Position numbers and translations under genes: made by a program. Below, piece after piece: positions 10,863-22,759 of a stretch of DNA of 64,000 bases (position 1 is its first letter; each line of letters starts with the position of its first letter). The DNA comes from Neoscytalidium dimidiatum. Lineage: Eukaryota > Ascomycota > Dothideomycetes > Botryosphaeriales > Botryosphaeriaceae. The DNA lies in contig CM074701.1 in NCBI GenBank assembly GCA_037367355.1, positions 806,001 through 870,000 on the forward strand, written 5' to 3'. Below the pieces are notes generated by a model, which was not told the origin of the DNA, did no database searches, and was given only the letters and a program-made list of their open reading frames with translations.

Positions 10863-11636
10863 GAGGCACGTCGAATATATTCCTTCGTAGGCATATTCAA
10901 GTCTTCACTTGAGCCTCAAGCACCGTCGACAGCTCGAGTGCGGGAGTCTCAACATATTGATCACAAAGTGATGCAGCAGAGGTCACGTACAGCATGACCG
11001 CAGCAGAATGCGACTGGCCGGGAAGGTTTCGCCTAACTTCGCTCTCAATAGCGCAAGCGCACACGCAAAGACCTCCTTACTACTTACTCTACCACACCCG
11101 CGCCGCCCACCCCACTAACCATACCTCCTCCCAGCCCAGTACCACACAAATCACCGAGAGCCTTTCGCCCTTGCAAACGTACATACAAACTACGGCTACC
11201 ACTAATGCGAATAAGCCCGTCCATCCCATTCTTGCCTTTTGCATGGAGAATGCCCTTATACTCTATCTCGAGTCTTGGTCCCGTAAAGCATCAGCACGAA
11301 CACGAGGCAAAAGACAAAGAAAACCGAAGTGAACGCCCAACCCGATGGATAGAGATTTTAGTCCTGATCCACACGAAGACGTCATCACGTGGAGGATAAA
11401 GAGGAGGAATAGGAAAGTAGAAGAGTATGCCCACGCCCATCGTGACAAGTGACAGGTGATTGAAACCTGGTGTCCGAGCCTCCCGGAAAACCCCTTTGTG
11501 GAATAGGAAAGGGGGAGAAAATGGAGCAGGATGAAGGACAGGGGAGAAGTTTAGGGCAAAGAAAGAGTGCAAAGGAATGACTGCAAAACCGCGCGCGCAC
11601 ATGAAAGCGAGGTTGGAGCAAAAGTAAAATCGTTCT
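10863..11636. other. intergenic: 3' flank of HECT ligase gene
   Basis: No coding sequence is supported. The part next to 11636 is presumably the 3' untranslated region of the minus-strand HECT gene. Pyrimidine-rich stretches around 11060-11170 have no recognisable function. Confidence 0.45.
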
Positions 11637-14600
11637 TCACTTAAGCCCGAATCCCTCGCTCTCCAATACTGCACGCCACAGCTTATCTATGAGCTTCTGT
11701 CTGCTCTTGTACTTGTACAACTGCAGCATATTGAAGCACGTCCGCGCAACCGGAAATCTGTCGCAGTCGTCTCCGAGACAGCCGATCTTGATGACAAGAT
11801 TCGTCGCGCCGACGGCTGGGATGCGGTCGGAGCCGGTTATGAACGAAAGGATCTTTCGCTGGTCCGCAGGAGACGCATTCTCGAAGAATTCCCAGAACCA
11901 ACGGAGAACGAGAATTTGTTCACCAGGGCGGTCGACCTTTCGGCTACCATGCGCTGGATCACTCCAGCCCTCGTACACCGCCACAGCGCGGACCGAGGCA
12001 ACGTCGAGAGGCTCGTCGGACCCTCGGACCATGAGCTCGATCTCCTCGGAACGGAATAGACTCAGAGCATTACCGCCACAGACAGTGAAGAAACCGCGGC
12101 GGAAGGGGTCGAATTGACGGGCAACAGCGGTATCCAGGAAGTAACGCACATACAAGTCAACAAACTCTTTGCGGTTGGCGTTGGTCACAGGCCTGTTGGC
12201 ACCATCCTTGCAAAGAGGAACTTGGTAAACCACTCCGTAACGCTCAACCTCGGCAACAAAGTCTCTGCAGAATGTTGACTCGACATCACCTTCGAATTCC
12301 AACAGCTGTCGTAGTCCCTTAGCGAGCCGTGGGCGGAATTCTGCAAGGTCGTCCAGGGTGTAATCTATCCGGTTACGGGATGCCGGCGCCACACCATTCT
12401 TGGTAGGAGCAGAGGCCAATAGCTTCTTGAAAGCGAAAGGAGGCAAAGCGACATCAAGGATGGTCGAGTTGTACAACGCCAGTCCGAGAACGGCACCAAC
12501 GAGGAAAAATTGGTCGGATTGTTCGAAGGTGTTGGGGTTGAAGTAGCAGAACTGAGAGTCCTCGTCGTATACAAACATTCCTGCGCCCGTTAACAGTGCT
12601 TCCTAACCAGCGACTCATCGTCGTTCCCCATGATTGTAATCGAACTCGAGGGGGTTGAAACTCACCATGGTTAGGGTCGAAGAGCTCTCTGACCAGCATC
12701 AGGAACCATTCCTTCCGCAGGCCACCAGCATCAACACCCTCTTCGCCGACGAAATGGACTCTCAGCCCCTTTTTGATTTCCTCACCTCCGCCGCCCACAA
12801 CTTCGCTGATTCTACGCAGGCTGTCCTCTACTAGGCATTCTCTGCGGACACGGAGGTTGAAATACTGCTCCAGGTTCCTGTTGCTCAAAATGCTATCAAA
12901 GAAAGCCTCTCTAGCTTTATTCTCCATCTGCCGTCGGGCATCATGCTCCATTATTTTGATCTTGGCACCAATGGAAAGGAAGAATGGATATTGACAAAAT
13001 GAGAATTTCGCCGTTCGTTTCTCCCATGCTTCGAAGTCCGCGATGAGATCGTGGAAGTCAAGAAGGGTATTGTAAAAGTCCGAGGTCGGGAGTAGTTGCC
13101 CATGTGCCCTGGCTCGTTCGCGTGCTGCAAGTCCAGCGCTGGGTTGTCCGCCCTGAGATGGAGCAGTATTGACAGGGTCAGTCTTTCTGTTATGGTATGT
13201 ATTGTTCGCAGCGAAAAGTAACGCCATGACTTTCGCAGCAGCTCTGACTTGCCAGTCATCGCTGTACGATGTTTCGCCTGTACGGTCATCGGGCTTCGGT
13301 CCAGAACCCGAAAGGCCCAGTGCGGCGTGTAGTTGAGCCGAAGTTGCCCCATTGGAACCGAACTCGGGAATCAGTCCTGCAGTGGGGTTCCCGCTGTTGC
13401 TTCGCTTCCTCGGCTGCCTAGTGAGGCGGTACGTGACGAACTTGCCTACCAGATCAACCATGCGACGGAAGTGATCCTCGGAAAACCGAGAAAACCATGT
13501 GGTCAGATACCTATGGCACTCGTTGTCCAAGTTGGAGAGTAGGCCCAAGACTCTCTTGATAATGCCTGAATGCTGGCCAGGTTCCCGATTGGCATTGCTG
13601 GCGGATCGTTTGGGTCCTGGGGATAGCGCCCGGTTTGCAGGTGGTCTACCAAGAGGAGGTCCAAGCGGAGGTTGATTTGGGTTTGATCCTTGCCGTGGGC
13701 GGTTCTGCGGCGGTGGCCGTAGAGATGGCGACCTTTGGCCTATACTACCATGGAGCATTGGGTTATAAAGAATGATCAGCAGCCAACGAAGATCCTCCGG
13801 GTCTTCCAAAGGTCGTCCGGGACGCTTCAACAGGTTTTCCGTGACCTTGAGTAATGTCCGTTGAACATGTACCCGAGCATCTCTAATCTCCTCGTCTGCT
13901 TCCCGAACCAGTTCCTCCGGGAAATCCAGATTTGGCATTTCCTCCAGCCTTTCCCTCCAATTCACTCCAGCTCCGTTAACCGCGTCATACCAGTGTTGCG
14001 CTTCGGTCCAGTTGATGAGCGGCGATTTGTGGTTAACTATAATCGTATCCGTACTCGGCTTACCTGAAGTTGAGGACTGCTGCGGCGATTCCTTTTCAGG
14101 ACGGCCAGGCCACCAAGAAGCATTCTCGCCGATATCCCCTATCATGAGCATCCTAGCGTCGGCTTCCAGGAAATCCGCATCTGCAGCCGGCGCAGGAGCC
14201 TGGGGTCTGGCACTCGGCTGTTCTCTGGTCATGGCTCCCTCGCTACGAGTCCTAGGGGTATGGCGGGGCCTTCCAAGCATGAAAGCGACGTTCAAGTAAT
14301 CGAAATTTCCGTAGCTTGCAATCAAGTAGTCTTCCAGCGGTCGGAATATCATTTTGACTTGCTCGTACCGCCGCCTTTCGGCGATTTCTGTCGGTGACAG
14401 CGGGGGAGCTCCGTGAGGCGGCAGAGAACCTGCATGAGGGGGGATGTCCCTTGGAGAGCCACGACCTGCATGACTGACAGGGACACCTGGTGGAGGAGGT
14501 GGCGGTGGGTGTACAGGTGGAGGCGGTGGCCTGCGGTTAGGCGGGCTAGGGGCCGTTCCAGGTCTTGGTGGATGCCTGAGAGTTGGCGGTGGTGCAAGGA

Positions 14601-15345
14601 TCTCGTCGGGAGTAGGAGGGCCACGGGGACCAATCGGCATCGGGGGACTCTTTCCTCCCTTCGGCGAGCTGAACCCGTTGGACTTCTCCACAGCTGAGGG
14701 AGGAGATACAGAGATCATGGGCCGGCCTGCACTGAGCGCTCGTGGTCGGATCGGCATAGGCGCAAGACGACCATCTCGAGATGCTTCTCTCTCCCCGCCC
14801 TCTCCCGACCTCGGCCCATCTGTACTTATTCTGGGAGGACCCTCGCTATCTTGACTCCCTCTCGGGCGCTCAACACTCTCCTGACTGCTCCTGCTGCGCC
14901 TTTCCACCAGATTATGCAGATATGTCTCCAGACAGCGGTCTATTATGTGCTTGGCTCGATCGACCGTCAACGGCATGGGCCTCCTTGGCGGTCCTGTGCT
15001 CGGTTGTGTGCTTGGGTTACGATCGGGCCGGTCCTGGCGGATAGGAACAAGATCGTTGACCATCAAACAGGCTGAGCAGCGGAAAGTTGTCAAGCCGCGC
15101 GGGTAGCGGACCTTCGAGTCGCAGGTCATGCAGGTGCTTGTGACCTCCTCCCGTCTGCTGGCGGCGGGATGGCCTCTCGCAGGAACATGGTCGGCGTAGG
15201 GTGTGTGTTGCGCATAAGGATCCGCATCGCCGATATAGTCGCCATTGGAGTCACCGTTGGGCCTTGGCTTCTTGCCGCCGCCAAATATGGAAGGGAACGG
15301 ATGGCTGAGGGATCGGCTATGCTGCTTGCTGCCGAAGGACGGCAT
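11637..15345 (-). CDS. HUL4: HECT-type E3 ubiquitin ligase, HUL4-like
   Basis: Two exons (12666-15345 and 11637-12580) join across an 85-bp intron, giving 1207 residues. Near the N-terminus, TCMTCDSKVRYPRGLTTF followed by CSACL forms a small C-x2-C...C-x2-C zinc-ribbon. A long disordered, proline-rich region follows (PPPPPVHPPPPPPPG). The HECT domain begins around LRVHFVGEEGVDAGGLRKEW and crosses the intron as PNHG-MFVYDEDSQF. The catalytic cysteine is in ARTCFNMLQLY, at about residue 1175 and 33 residues from the end, as expected for a HECT C-lobe. HECT ligases take ubiquitin from E2 onto this cysteine and pass it to substrate. The zinc-ribbon plus HECT layout matches the fungal HUL4 group rather than Rsp5, as WW and C2 domains are absent. 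Yeast Hul4 is shorter (about 890 residues); the difference is the disordered region. Confidence 0.93.
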
Positions 15346-17436
15346 TTGGAGTCATGGAGGGGGGCTGCGGCAAGGGATGAAGAATAGACGTAGCACTAGC
15401 GAGTCTGGTTGGTGAGTTAGCGATGTTGTGGGAGGCGAGCGTGGTTGTTGTTGCGGTTGTTTCTGGGGGAGGGGCGAGAGCTGCGGAGCAGCTGCGAGCT
15501 AGCGGGAGCGCGTGGAGCTCGTACGTACCGTGCTCCGCCGCCGCTTCCTGCGCGTGGGCGATGCGTGGACTGGGCGAGACCTGCTGACTCGAGAGGGCGT
15601 GCGGTGGCAGGCGGGAGGAGTCGCGGGAGAGGAGTGCAAGACGAGCGAGGCGCTGGTGGCTGACGAAAGCGGCGGTGGTAGTCGTGACAGCTCGTATTAG
15701 CTAGCTGGGCCTCACAGGCGCACTTAAGGTTGGCAAGATGCCTCAGTCCAAGTTCCAACGAAGTCTGGGGGGCTTGCGGGGCGCGCCGGGGCATGGTCAG
15801 CCCAGGGCTTTGTTGGCGTTTCAAAGGGCAGCAGCGCTGATCGGAGCAGTGCGGGCGTGGACGTCCCTGCAGGTACAGATGAAGGCCAGGCACAACAGCT
15901 GAGAGCGGCGACGGCGGCGGGCTGAGGCGGCCGCCGTCCATCAAGGGTCCGGGCGGCGGGCCAGGCGCACCTAACGTCAGCGCGTATTATCACGCCTACG
16001 GTAATTATCGACTCCACCGCTGCCCGTCCACGCGTCCGCCCAGAAACCAAGCTGCGCAGCTGCCAGCAGAGGCCCCGCTGCGATCGCGCGCATTCTTGGC
16101 CGTCGGCTGCGCGGCAGCGCCAGAGCATCGCAATTATATGCACCCGGCCCGGATCTAGGCTGCCCAGGCCTCAGCATCTCCACCAGTGGACCGCACGCAG
16201 CCGTTTCCGCCGTGTCAAAGCGCGCCGCTCCCGCTGCTGAGCTTGGCCGCCCACTCGGCGCACTTCAACCTCGTGCACATCGACCGCGCTGCCGTGCATC
16301 GGCGAAGCCACTCTCAGCTGCTGCAAGAATGGGTACGGCGCTCCTGCAGCACTCTTTGCGCCCGGTGTGCCCCCTGACGCGCGCTCGGTGAGGTGCGTCG
16401 TCGGGACAGGCTTTTCGTCAAGCTTCGACGCTTTCGACCTCAACGTCACCCTCGCAGCGCACTTTACCACGCTGGGCCCAGCGTGGCTTGTTCCGACCCA
16501 GCGGCCACGCGCGGATCCGGAACACTGCGGGCGGGCATCATCGCCCTCCATTTTTGGAAGTCTTATCAGTGCGCCAATCGCCTGGTTGCCGGCCTGCCTA
16601 TCGATAGCCTGCCAGGCATCGTGTGGCGAAGCAGCACTGAAACTTTATCCTCTCCTGACAAGAAGCCCGCCGACTGTAACTTGGTTCTGTCTCATCGCAG
16701 TCGACCTGCCGAGATTCAAGGGTGTCGACTACCGTCTGTAGTTGCGCGTACAAGAGCTGATCGTCCCCGCCAAGGCAGTTTCTGCGCCGATCTGTGGGCA
16801 TCCATGTCTGATTCTGCAAAACCTGGTACTGTGAGTCCAATCCACGGCTAGCGGCCCGTAGGTAACTTTCCCACCCCTCCTTGAGCTAGAAGAAAGTCCG
16901 ATGCATGCCTTGTCATGACACCAAGAACCAGTCTTGCCCACCATCCGCTTCCTTCTGCATGTTCAGTACTTTCTCCAAAGCCATTCCTCGGCCGGACTTT
17001 AAAGTGCCAGACGTCATGTCACCGTCCGCTCCATTGGAGCACGTAGCCACGGCTTAGAATTTGGGAATGAAACCCCAGTCACATCGCTACAATCTGCGAG
17101 CACATGTGGCCGAAGAAGAGCTGGCACACGACGACGGTTTGGAAGACGAGGGGATCAGTGGGGCCATATTGCGTATTGAGCCTGTGATTGTCTTAGCATG
17201 ATATGATTGGCAAGGCTATCATGACATATATCGATTGCCTGTGATAGTGAATAACGCCTCCACTACCAGCGTTGGCACGATATCATACATCCGGACTTCC
17301 TATTTCCGCCGAACTCAGCTTCGCGAAAGAGACGAACGCCAGAGAAAATGTGATCCTAAAACATATTTCGAAGAATAGGATGCTATGCTACAGCAGATAT
17401 TCACATCGTGTGTGAGCCCGAATTGACGTGTATTCC
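15346..17436. other. intergenic: HECT promoter and amidohydrolase 3' flank
   Basis: A GC-rich 2.1-kb stretch. It contains the upstream region of the HECT gene and the downstream region of the amidohydrolase gene. Several GC-driven open frames exist on both strands (for example 16393-16851 plus), but none has recognisable domains, biased codons or introns. Confidence 0.5.
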
Positions 17437-18954
17437 TCAGTTGGTCGTTATGCGCCCCCCCTTCATCGTGGTTCTCATATTGCCAGGGTCATAAATCGCT
17501 TCCGCCACGCTCTTTCGACTCCTCCAACCAATACCGGCTCCGTCGAATATCACCAGATCTGCAGGGTCCCCAGGCTTCAAGTGGAAGGTCGGCGCCTCCA
17601 GTCCGATCACCTCCTTTGCCCTATTTGACACGCATTCCTAGGACCGTTAGCATGTGAGAAAGTAAGGCTCCATTGTGTGACTTACATAGAGAATTTCTGT
17701 GTCCTTCTTCGTCGCGGCCTGATAGACACCGACACCCATACTAGCAACCGCCAACGGATCACAGTTCCCTTGAGGTGTGAATGCATTCCCGACATTATTG
17801 ACAGCGATAGCGGCGCGCAGACCGTGTTCCTGGATCATCTTCGGGACGTTGAGAGTGCCGCGGGCATTCTCCGCCGTCCTCATCATGAACAGATCACTAG
17901 TCGGCAAGCCCACGAAAGACACCGGGAGATCTCCGATGCTCTTCTTCAACTTCTCCCAATCGTCCGATCCGAAATAAGTCAAACGAGTGCAGTGGCCCAT
18001 TGTGATCAGTTTCCCTTTCCTCTCCGCCCAGCAGCGTCCCTTGATGATATCCAAAGCATCCCAGATGAAAGGCTTCTTCGACTTGTCCAGATTGTAGTCC
18101 ATGTGAAAATCCAAGAATTTGTCGTGGGCCAGAGCAAGAGAGCTTATCCAACGCGCGTTCATCTTCATCTTAATTTGGTCCGACTCAACGTACGGCGTGC
18201 TTCCCAGCACATCCACGCCATGCGTCTTGGCAGCGACCGTCATGAGTTTCCGGATGACCTCGCCTCCATCGAGGCCCGAGAACAGCGGCAACTGCGCAAA
18301 GGCACAGATCTGCACGTCGCACTTGTCGGCAAACTCCTCTTTCAACTGCAACCCAGCATGGAGGCACTTGAACTCCACGTCGGCGTCGACCTCAACGAAC
18401 GCACGCATTGCAGTCACGCCGTGGTGTATACTCTCTTGGATCAACTGCCTCCCGCGCCGGAGTAGGTCATCCTCCTCGAAGCGGGACTTGGCCTGGCTGG
18501 TCAGGTTCATGGCTTCTTGGAAGTCTCCATCCACGATCTCGAGATCGCTGTACTTGGGATCCTGGAGAAGGAAGCACTTGTCCAAATGGATGTGCGCATG
18601 GCACAGGGAGGGCGCGACCAGGCGTTCCTGTGCATCTAGGACTCCGGGAAGGTGGCTCAGGCGTGGTATCCGGTCGTTGTGCTTCTCAATAGCTGATATA
18701 CGGCCGTCGGCGATGCCAATGTCCCACAGTTCAGAAGAAGGTTGGCCCGGTAAGCGCACAGCGACGATCCTGGAGATGGGTTTGGGAGCGAAGACATCGG
18801 AGTACCGCGGTGGAGGCTGGTGGCGAGGTTTAGATCTCGGCTTCACGGCGTCTGTGGGGGGCAGCCCTTGAGCAGTTTTCTCGTTCTCAAATTGGATTTT
18901 CTCCATCTCAGCATCGAGATCGATGCCGAGTGAAGCGAGATAGGCCCCGGCCAT
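17437..18954 (-). CDS. amidohydrolase, cytosine-deaminase-like metal-dependent hydrolase
   Basis: Exons 17686-18954 and 17437-17637 are separated by a 48-bp phase-0 intron with a GCTAACGG branch site, giving 489 residues. The metal-binding HAHIH of the amidohydrolase superfamily is at about 119-123 (APSLCHAHIHLDK). Further conserved points are FHMDYN, MGHCTRL and the LPTSDLFMM segment, in the order found in cytosine-deaminase-like enzymes. The C-terminus returns to the small beta domain (KPGDPADLVIFDG), completing the composite amidohydrolase fold. These enzymes deaminate or hydrolyse cyclic amides and nucleobase-like compounds; the actual substrate is not readable. The first ~65 residues are an extra N-terminal segment without clear function. 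The gene is divergent from a SWI/SNF-RSC subunit. Confidence 0.88.
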
Positions 18955-19508
18955 GGTGAGTGTTGATGACGTATATACGAAGAGAGGACTGTGGAAGCGC
19001 CGATGCGGGGAAGCAAAAACAGAATGAAATGGGTATCGAGCAGCGCGAAAGCGCCAACAGAAAGCGCGGAAAAAGCGAAGGAAAGCACACGCAGAACGAA
19101 ATTGGGCGGATAAGCTTGTATTTATCGCGGGACGAAAAAGAAAGTGGAGGAGGAGTAGAGAGGAGTTTTGGATGGCTGGGCCGAGACTCTACGCGTGTCA
19201 GCAGCCGTCGGCAAGCACCCCCGAAAAGTCTTGAGCGCAGCAGAACAGCGAGACAGAGCCGCAAGAGCCGTGCAGGGCTGCAGTTACAGCGCTTGTGGGT
19301 GCGGGCACGCGTCGGGGTGTGGAGTAGCGGTCGGGTTCTCCGCCTGGTCGTTGGTTCAGCGCCCCCCCTGCAGCGAATGAAAAGCAGATGCAGAACGCGT
19401 CGGCCAGCTACTGCATCAGCGCGCCACCCCAGACACCCTCCCTCGTCCACACCTCTCCTCCGACTCCATCATCGCTAGTCCATCGCCTGTCGCCGTGTCC
19501 TCTCCACG
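18955..19508. promoter_or_regulatory. divergent promoter, amidohydrolase / SWI-SNF subunit
   Basis: A 554-bp head-to-head spacer serving both genes. The part near 19000-19200 is purine-rich on the plus strand. No clear TATA box or known operator is evident. Confidence 0.5.
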
Positions 19509-21280
19509 ATGCAGGCCCAATACCGGAACTACCCTCCGCAGGCTGCGCAGCGGGCGTCGCCGCACACTGCCGCGCCGGGGAGACGAGGTCCAGGTAAGAA
19601 ACACGCGCTCTAATAACCTGAGCCGCACAGCCGCGCCCACGCAGAGCCCTACCACGCCCCAGCAGCTGCCCCACGTCCAAGAGCCCTCCAATCGCCCCAT
19701 GATCAAGTTCACTGACCTGAGCACCACGATGCGCCGCGGCACAGGTCCCATGGTGTCGACTGCCCATCCGCAGCCTACCATCACCCCCCAGCAGCTGCAC
19801 GCCCAGCAGCAAGCTGAGATGCAAAAGCGCGAACTGGCCAAGCGCCAATCCCGCAAGCCCACCGATAAGAACATCCCGGACGGCATCGAGGAGCTGGTCG
19901 TCGGCGATGGCGTCCAGCGCTACCGCCAGCTGCGCGAGGCCGAGCGCAAACTCGACGCCGTCATGATGCGCAAGCGCCTCGATATCACCGAGAGCAGCGC
20001 CCGCAACTTCACCCGCTACCGGACCATGCGCATCTGGATCAGCAATACCGCCGAGAACCAGCCCTGGCAGAATACAAGCATGGACCCGGATGCTTTCGAC
20101 TTTGGCAGTGAGAGTCAGGCCACATACCGTGTCAAGATTGAGGGACGTCTGCTCGACGATCCTGAGGATGCCGAGATAGATAAGGAGCAGGCCGAGGAAC
20201 AGAAGGAGAAGGAGAAGGAGGGCGATGCTATGGAGCAAGATGGCGGTGATGCTGCGAGGAAGGCAAAGCAGGGAAAGCCCGCCGGTGCCCAGCGCACCAA
20301 GCTGTCGCATTTCTTCAAGCAAATCACGATCAATTTCGACCGTTCGCAATCCCTTCAGCCCGACGGCTACACCTCAATCGAATGGAAGAAGCCCGAGAAT
20401 TCCGCCAACGCGAATGACGCCGCCGCAAATTTCGACACGCTAGAGTTTGAGCGCAAGAGCGACGAGAACATCAACGTTACTGTGAATTTGTTCCGTGACG
20501 AGAACCCTGAGCGCTTCAAGCTCAGCCCGCCCCTGGCCGAACTGTTGGGCACTGAGGAGGACGACCGTGGTGGAGTTCTGATGGGCATATGGATCTATGT
20601 CAAGGCCAACAACCTGCAGGAAGATGAGGACAGCCGGAAAATCCGATGCGACAGTCAATTGAAGGCGGTACGTCACTACCAAATTCCCTTATTGAAAAAA
20701 AAAAAAAAGGAAAGAAAAAGGACCCCGCCCGCTGACAGAAATCCCATAGCTCTTCGAGAACCGCGAATTCGTCCCCTTCCCAGAAATCCCCCGGCTGATC
20801 ATCCCCCACCTCTCGCCGCTGCCGCCCTACCAGCTGCCCTACACCATCCGCGTCGACAAGTCGTACATCGCGCCCGACGACGGCACGCCCGCCTCGCAGC
20901 CGACCGTCTACGACGTCCTCGTCCCGCTCGACGACCCCCTCCGCATCGCCATGTCCCGCATCACCACCAACCCGCAGATGCTGAACCAGATCGCGTCGCT
21001 GGACGAGAGCCTCGCGCTCGCCGTCCAGGCCATCCAGCACGCCAAGGCGAAGCACTCGTTCTACACCGCCTTCAGCACCGATCCCGTCAACTTCGTCAAG
21101 CGCTGGATCAGCTCCCAGCAGCGCGATCTCGAGGTCATCCTCGGCGAGGCTACGCGCGGCGGTGGTGAAGACGTTTACAGCGAGGAGTTCAGGCGCGGCG
21201 GGAAGGAGAGCGTTTGGGGCGGAGACAGGGCGCTAGAGAGCGTGGGGCTGTGGTTGGCGAAGGCTGGGAAGGCTCATTGA
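19509..21280 (+). CDS. SSR3: SWIB-domain subunit of SWI/SNF-RSC chromatin remodeller (Snf12/Rsc6/Ssr3 family)
   Basis: Three exons, 19509-19593, 19631-20667 and 20750-21280, are joined across introns of 37 and 82 bp, giving 550 residues. The second intron contains an A14 run. The central part has MIKFTDLST and the KRLDITESS...FTRYRTMRIWISNTAENQPW segment typical of SMARCD/Snf12/Rsc6 proteins. A SWIB domain spans about 323-395 (FKLSPPLAELLGTEEDDRGG to LFENREFVPFPEIPRL) and crosses the second splice junction. The C-terminal helical region has LDESLALAVQAIQHAK and YTAFSTDPVNFVKRWI. The protein is a core scaffold subunit of nuclear ATP-dependent remodelling complexes. An acidic KEQAEEQKEKEKEGD insert around residue 220 is low complexity. 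The ATG at 19509 is chosen because it opens a short exon that splices in phase. Confidence 0.93.
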
Positions 21281-22152
21281 ATTTCTTTTCTCCTGAGAGG
21301 GGTGAGTGATGGGGGGCTTTTTGTTCGTGTATGATTGGACGGATTGGAGCAAAAGGTTAAGACGGGTACGGGCGGTCGGTAAGCAAAGGCGTTCCTGTTT
21401 TGATTATATTCTGCCGGATGGATTGATGGATGGATGAAGAAGCATCGTCGCTGCTAGAGAGATAATAGGCGTCGAGTGCCGGCGGGCATTGCTACGTTCT
21501 ATCAAGATACCAATATTTTATCGGGCTTGTGGAGGTGTCGGTCAGCTATGAGTCCGCCAGGCGAAGGAATTGACGTCATAGTTGACATATTATGCACAAA
21601 AGTGCCCATGCCCGAGCCGCGACGAAGGCGTGTCTCAGAGTCTGCTTTGCCTTGTCGGCACATGAAAGATATTACCTGCTGGCTGGGTCGGTCACACAGC
21701 AGCGAGGCCAACGTATACGGGGGCAAGGACTATGCAGGGGCCATTGGCTGAGTGAGACGCCGTGGTTAAAACAAGCACCTGATCGAGCAGCGGGAGGGCG
21801 CGCGTCGGTGAGAAATTAGTGTTCGCCGCAACGTGGGCTGGGATTGAGCCTATCACACTTTGAACCACGCCTGCAAGCTCTTAAGCACATATGATCGAAT
21901 GCGTCTTCGTTTGCCGCAAGTCCGCATCAGATCTGGCAGCCAATTAGCGTCCGGCCTGGCAGTGCCGGGCCGGCACACATTCACCACCTGCATAAGAACT
22001 CACCTGGGAGAATCAAGTAAAGGTTATGTTGCATTTTAAATTAATAGCATGATTCCACGTTTGCCTAAAGCCTTGCTTCCTTCTCATCCAGTGTTCTTTC
22101 TACACAAATCCGACGAAAATCCGCCAGCAATCACTCCTACCACCGAATTACA
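21281..22152. other. intergenic
   Basis: Holds the 3' flank of the SWIB-domain gene and the upstream region of the small membrane protein gene. No supported coding sequence. Confidence 0.45.
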
Positions 22153-22390
22153 ATGTCTCTATCCACGAGCAATATCGTTGAAGCAACCGGTGTGGTCCTT
22201 GCATTTGTTATTGGCGTAATTGCCATCACGATCTCCTTCAGGAGCTGGCAAGACCAGAGGGCGCGAAGATGGGGAAATGGTAATTCGAAAACAAGCGGCC
22301 TCGCGTTCCTTACCTAACGGTTTCGTAGACTTGGAGTTGCAGAGCCGCGGTCTCGAATTCAGCTTCCGGATTGGCCTTAAGCGAGAATAG
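22153..22390 (+). CDS. small single-pass membrane protein, 62 residues, two exons
   Basis: ATG at 22153 opens exon 1 (22153-22279), joined to exon 2 (22329-22390) across a 49-bp intron with donor GTAATT, branch CCTAACGG and acceptor GTAG. The product is 62 residues ending in TAG. A hydrophobic helix GVVLAFVIGVIAITISF (about 13-29) follows a short polar start and is followed by RSWQDQRARRWGN, a basic stretch suggesting a cytosolic tail. Exon 2 adds DLELQSRGLEFSFRIGLKRE. The function is unknown. Supporting points are the ATG, the intron with a canonical branch site in phase, and the clean membrane segment. It could instead be a relic of a longer membrane gene. Confidence 0.6.
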
Positions 22391-22759
22391 CTTTATCATC
22401 ACCTGGCGCCCGCCTTTCCCACTCTACCCGCCTACATTAACCGCCAGACGGGTTAGCGCATTTGATTCAGAACCTTGTGAGGAGAGTTGTTGGTGTAATC
22501 AAAGTATGGAGATTCCAAGTTAATAGTCTTACTCGGCTGGCTATGATGATGGAAGAACAACCAGGCGTCTTAGCACTTCAAGACCTGCATCTAGTTCTTT
22601 ATCTTTTTTTTTATTTAATTTAAAAAAAAAAGACAGTACTTCTCATTACCAGCAGAGTGCGGCTATCTCGGAGGCATCGTTATCATACAAATGACATTCT
22701 TCTCTCCTTTCAATATAATTCTAATGCCAACATCCGCGCTCTCTGAACCGCACAAAGCT
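22391..22759. other. intergenic, AT-rich tract
   Basis: 369 bp between the small membrane gene and the 3' end of the monooxygenase gene. Contains a T/A-rich tract at about 22598-22632 (TTTTTTTTT then A11). No gene seen. Confidence 0.5.

Noticed and set aside
17677..18465. 262-codon plus-strand frame
   Set aside because: Antisense to the amidohydrolase exon, whose motifs are complete.
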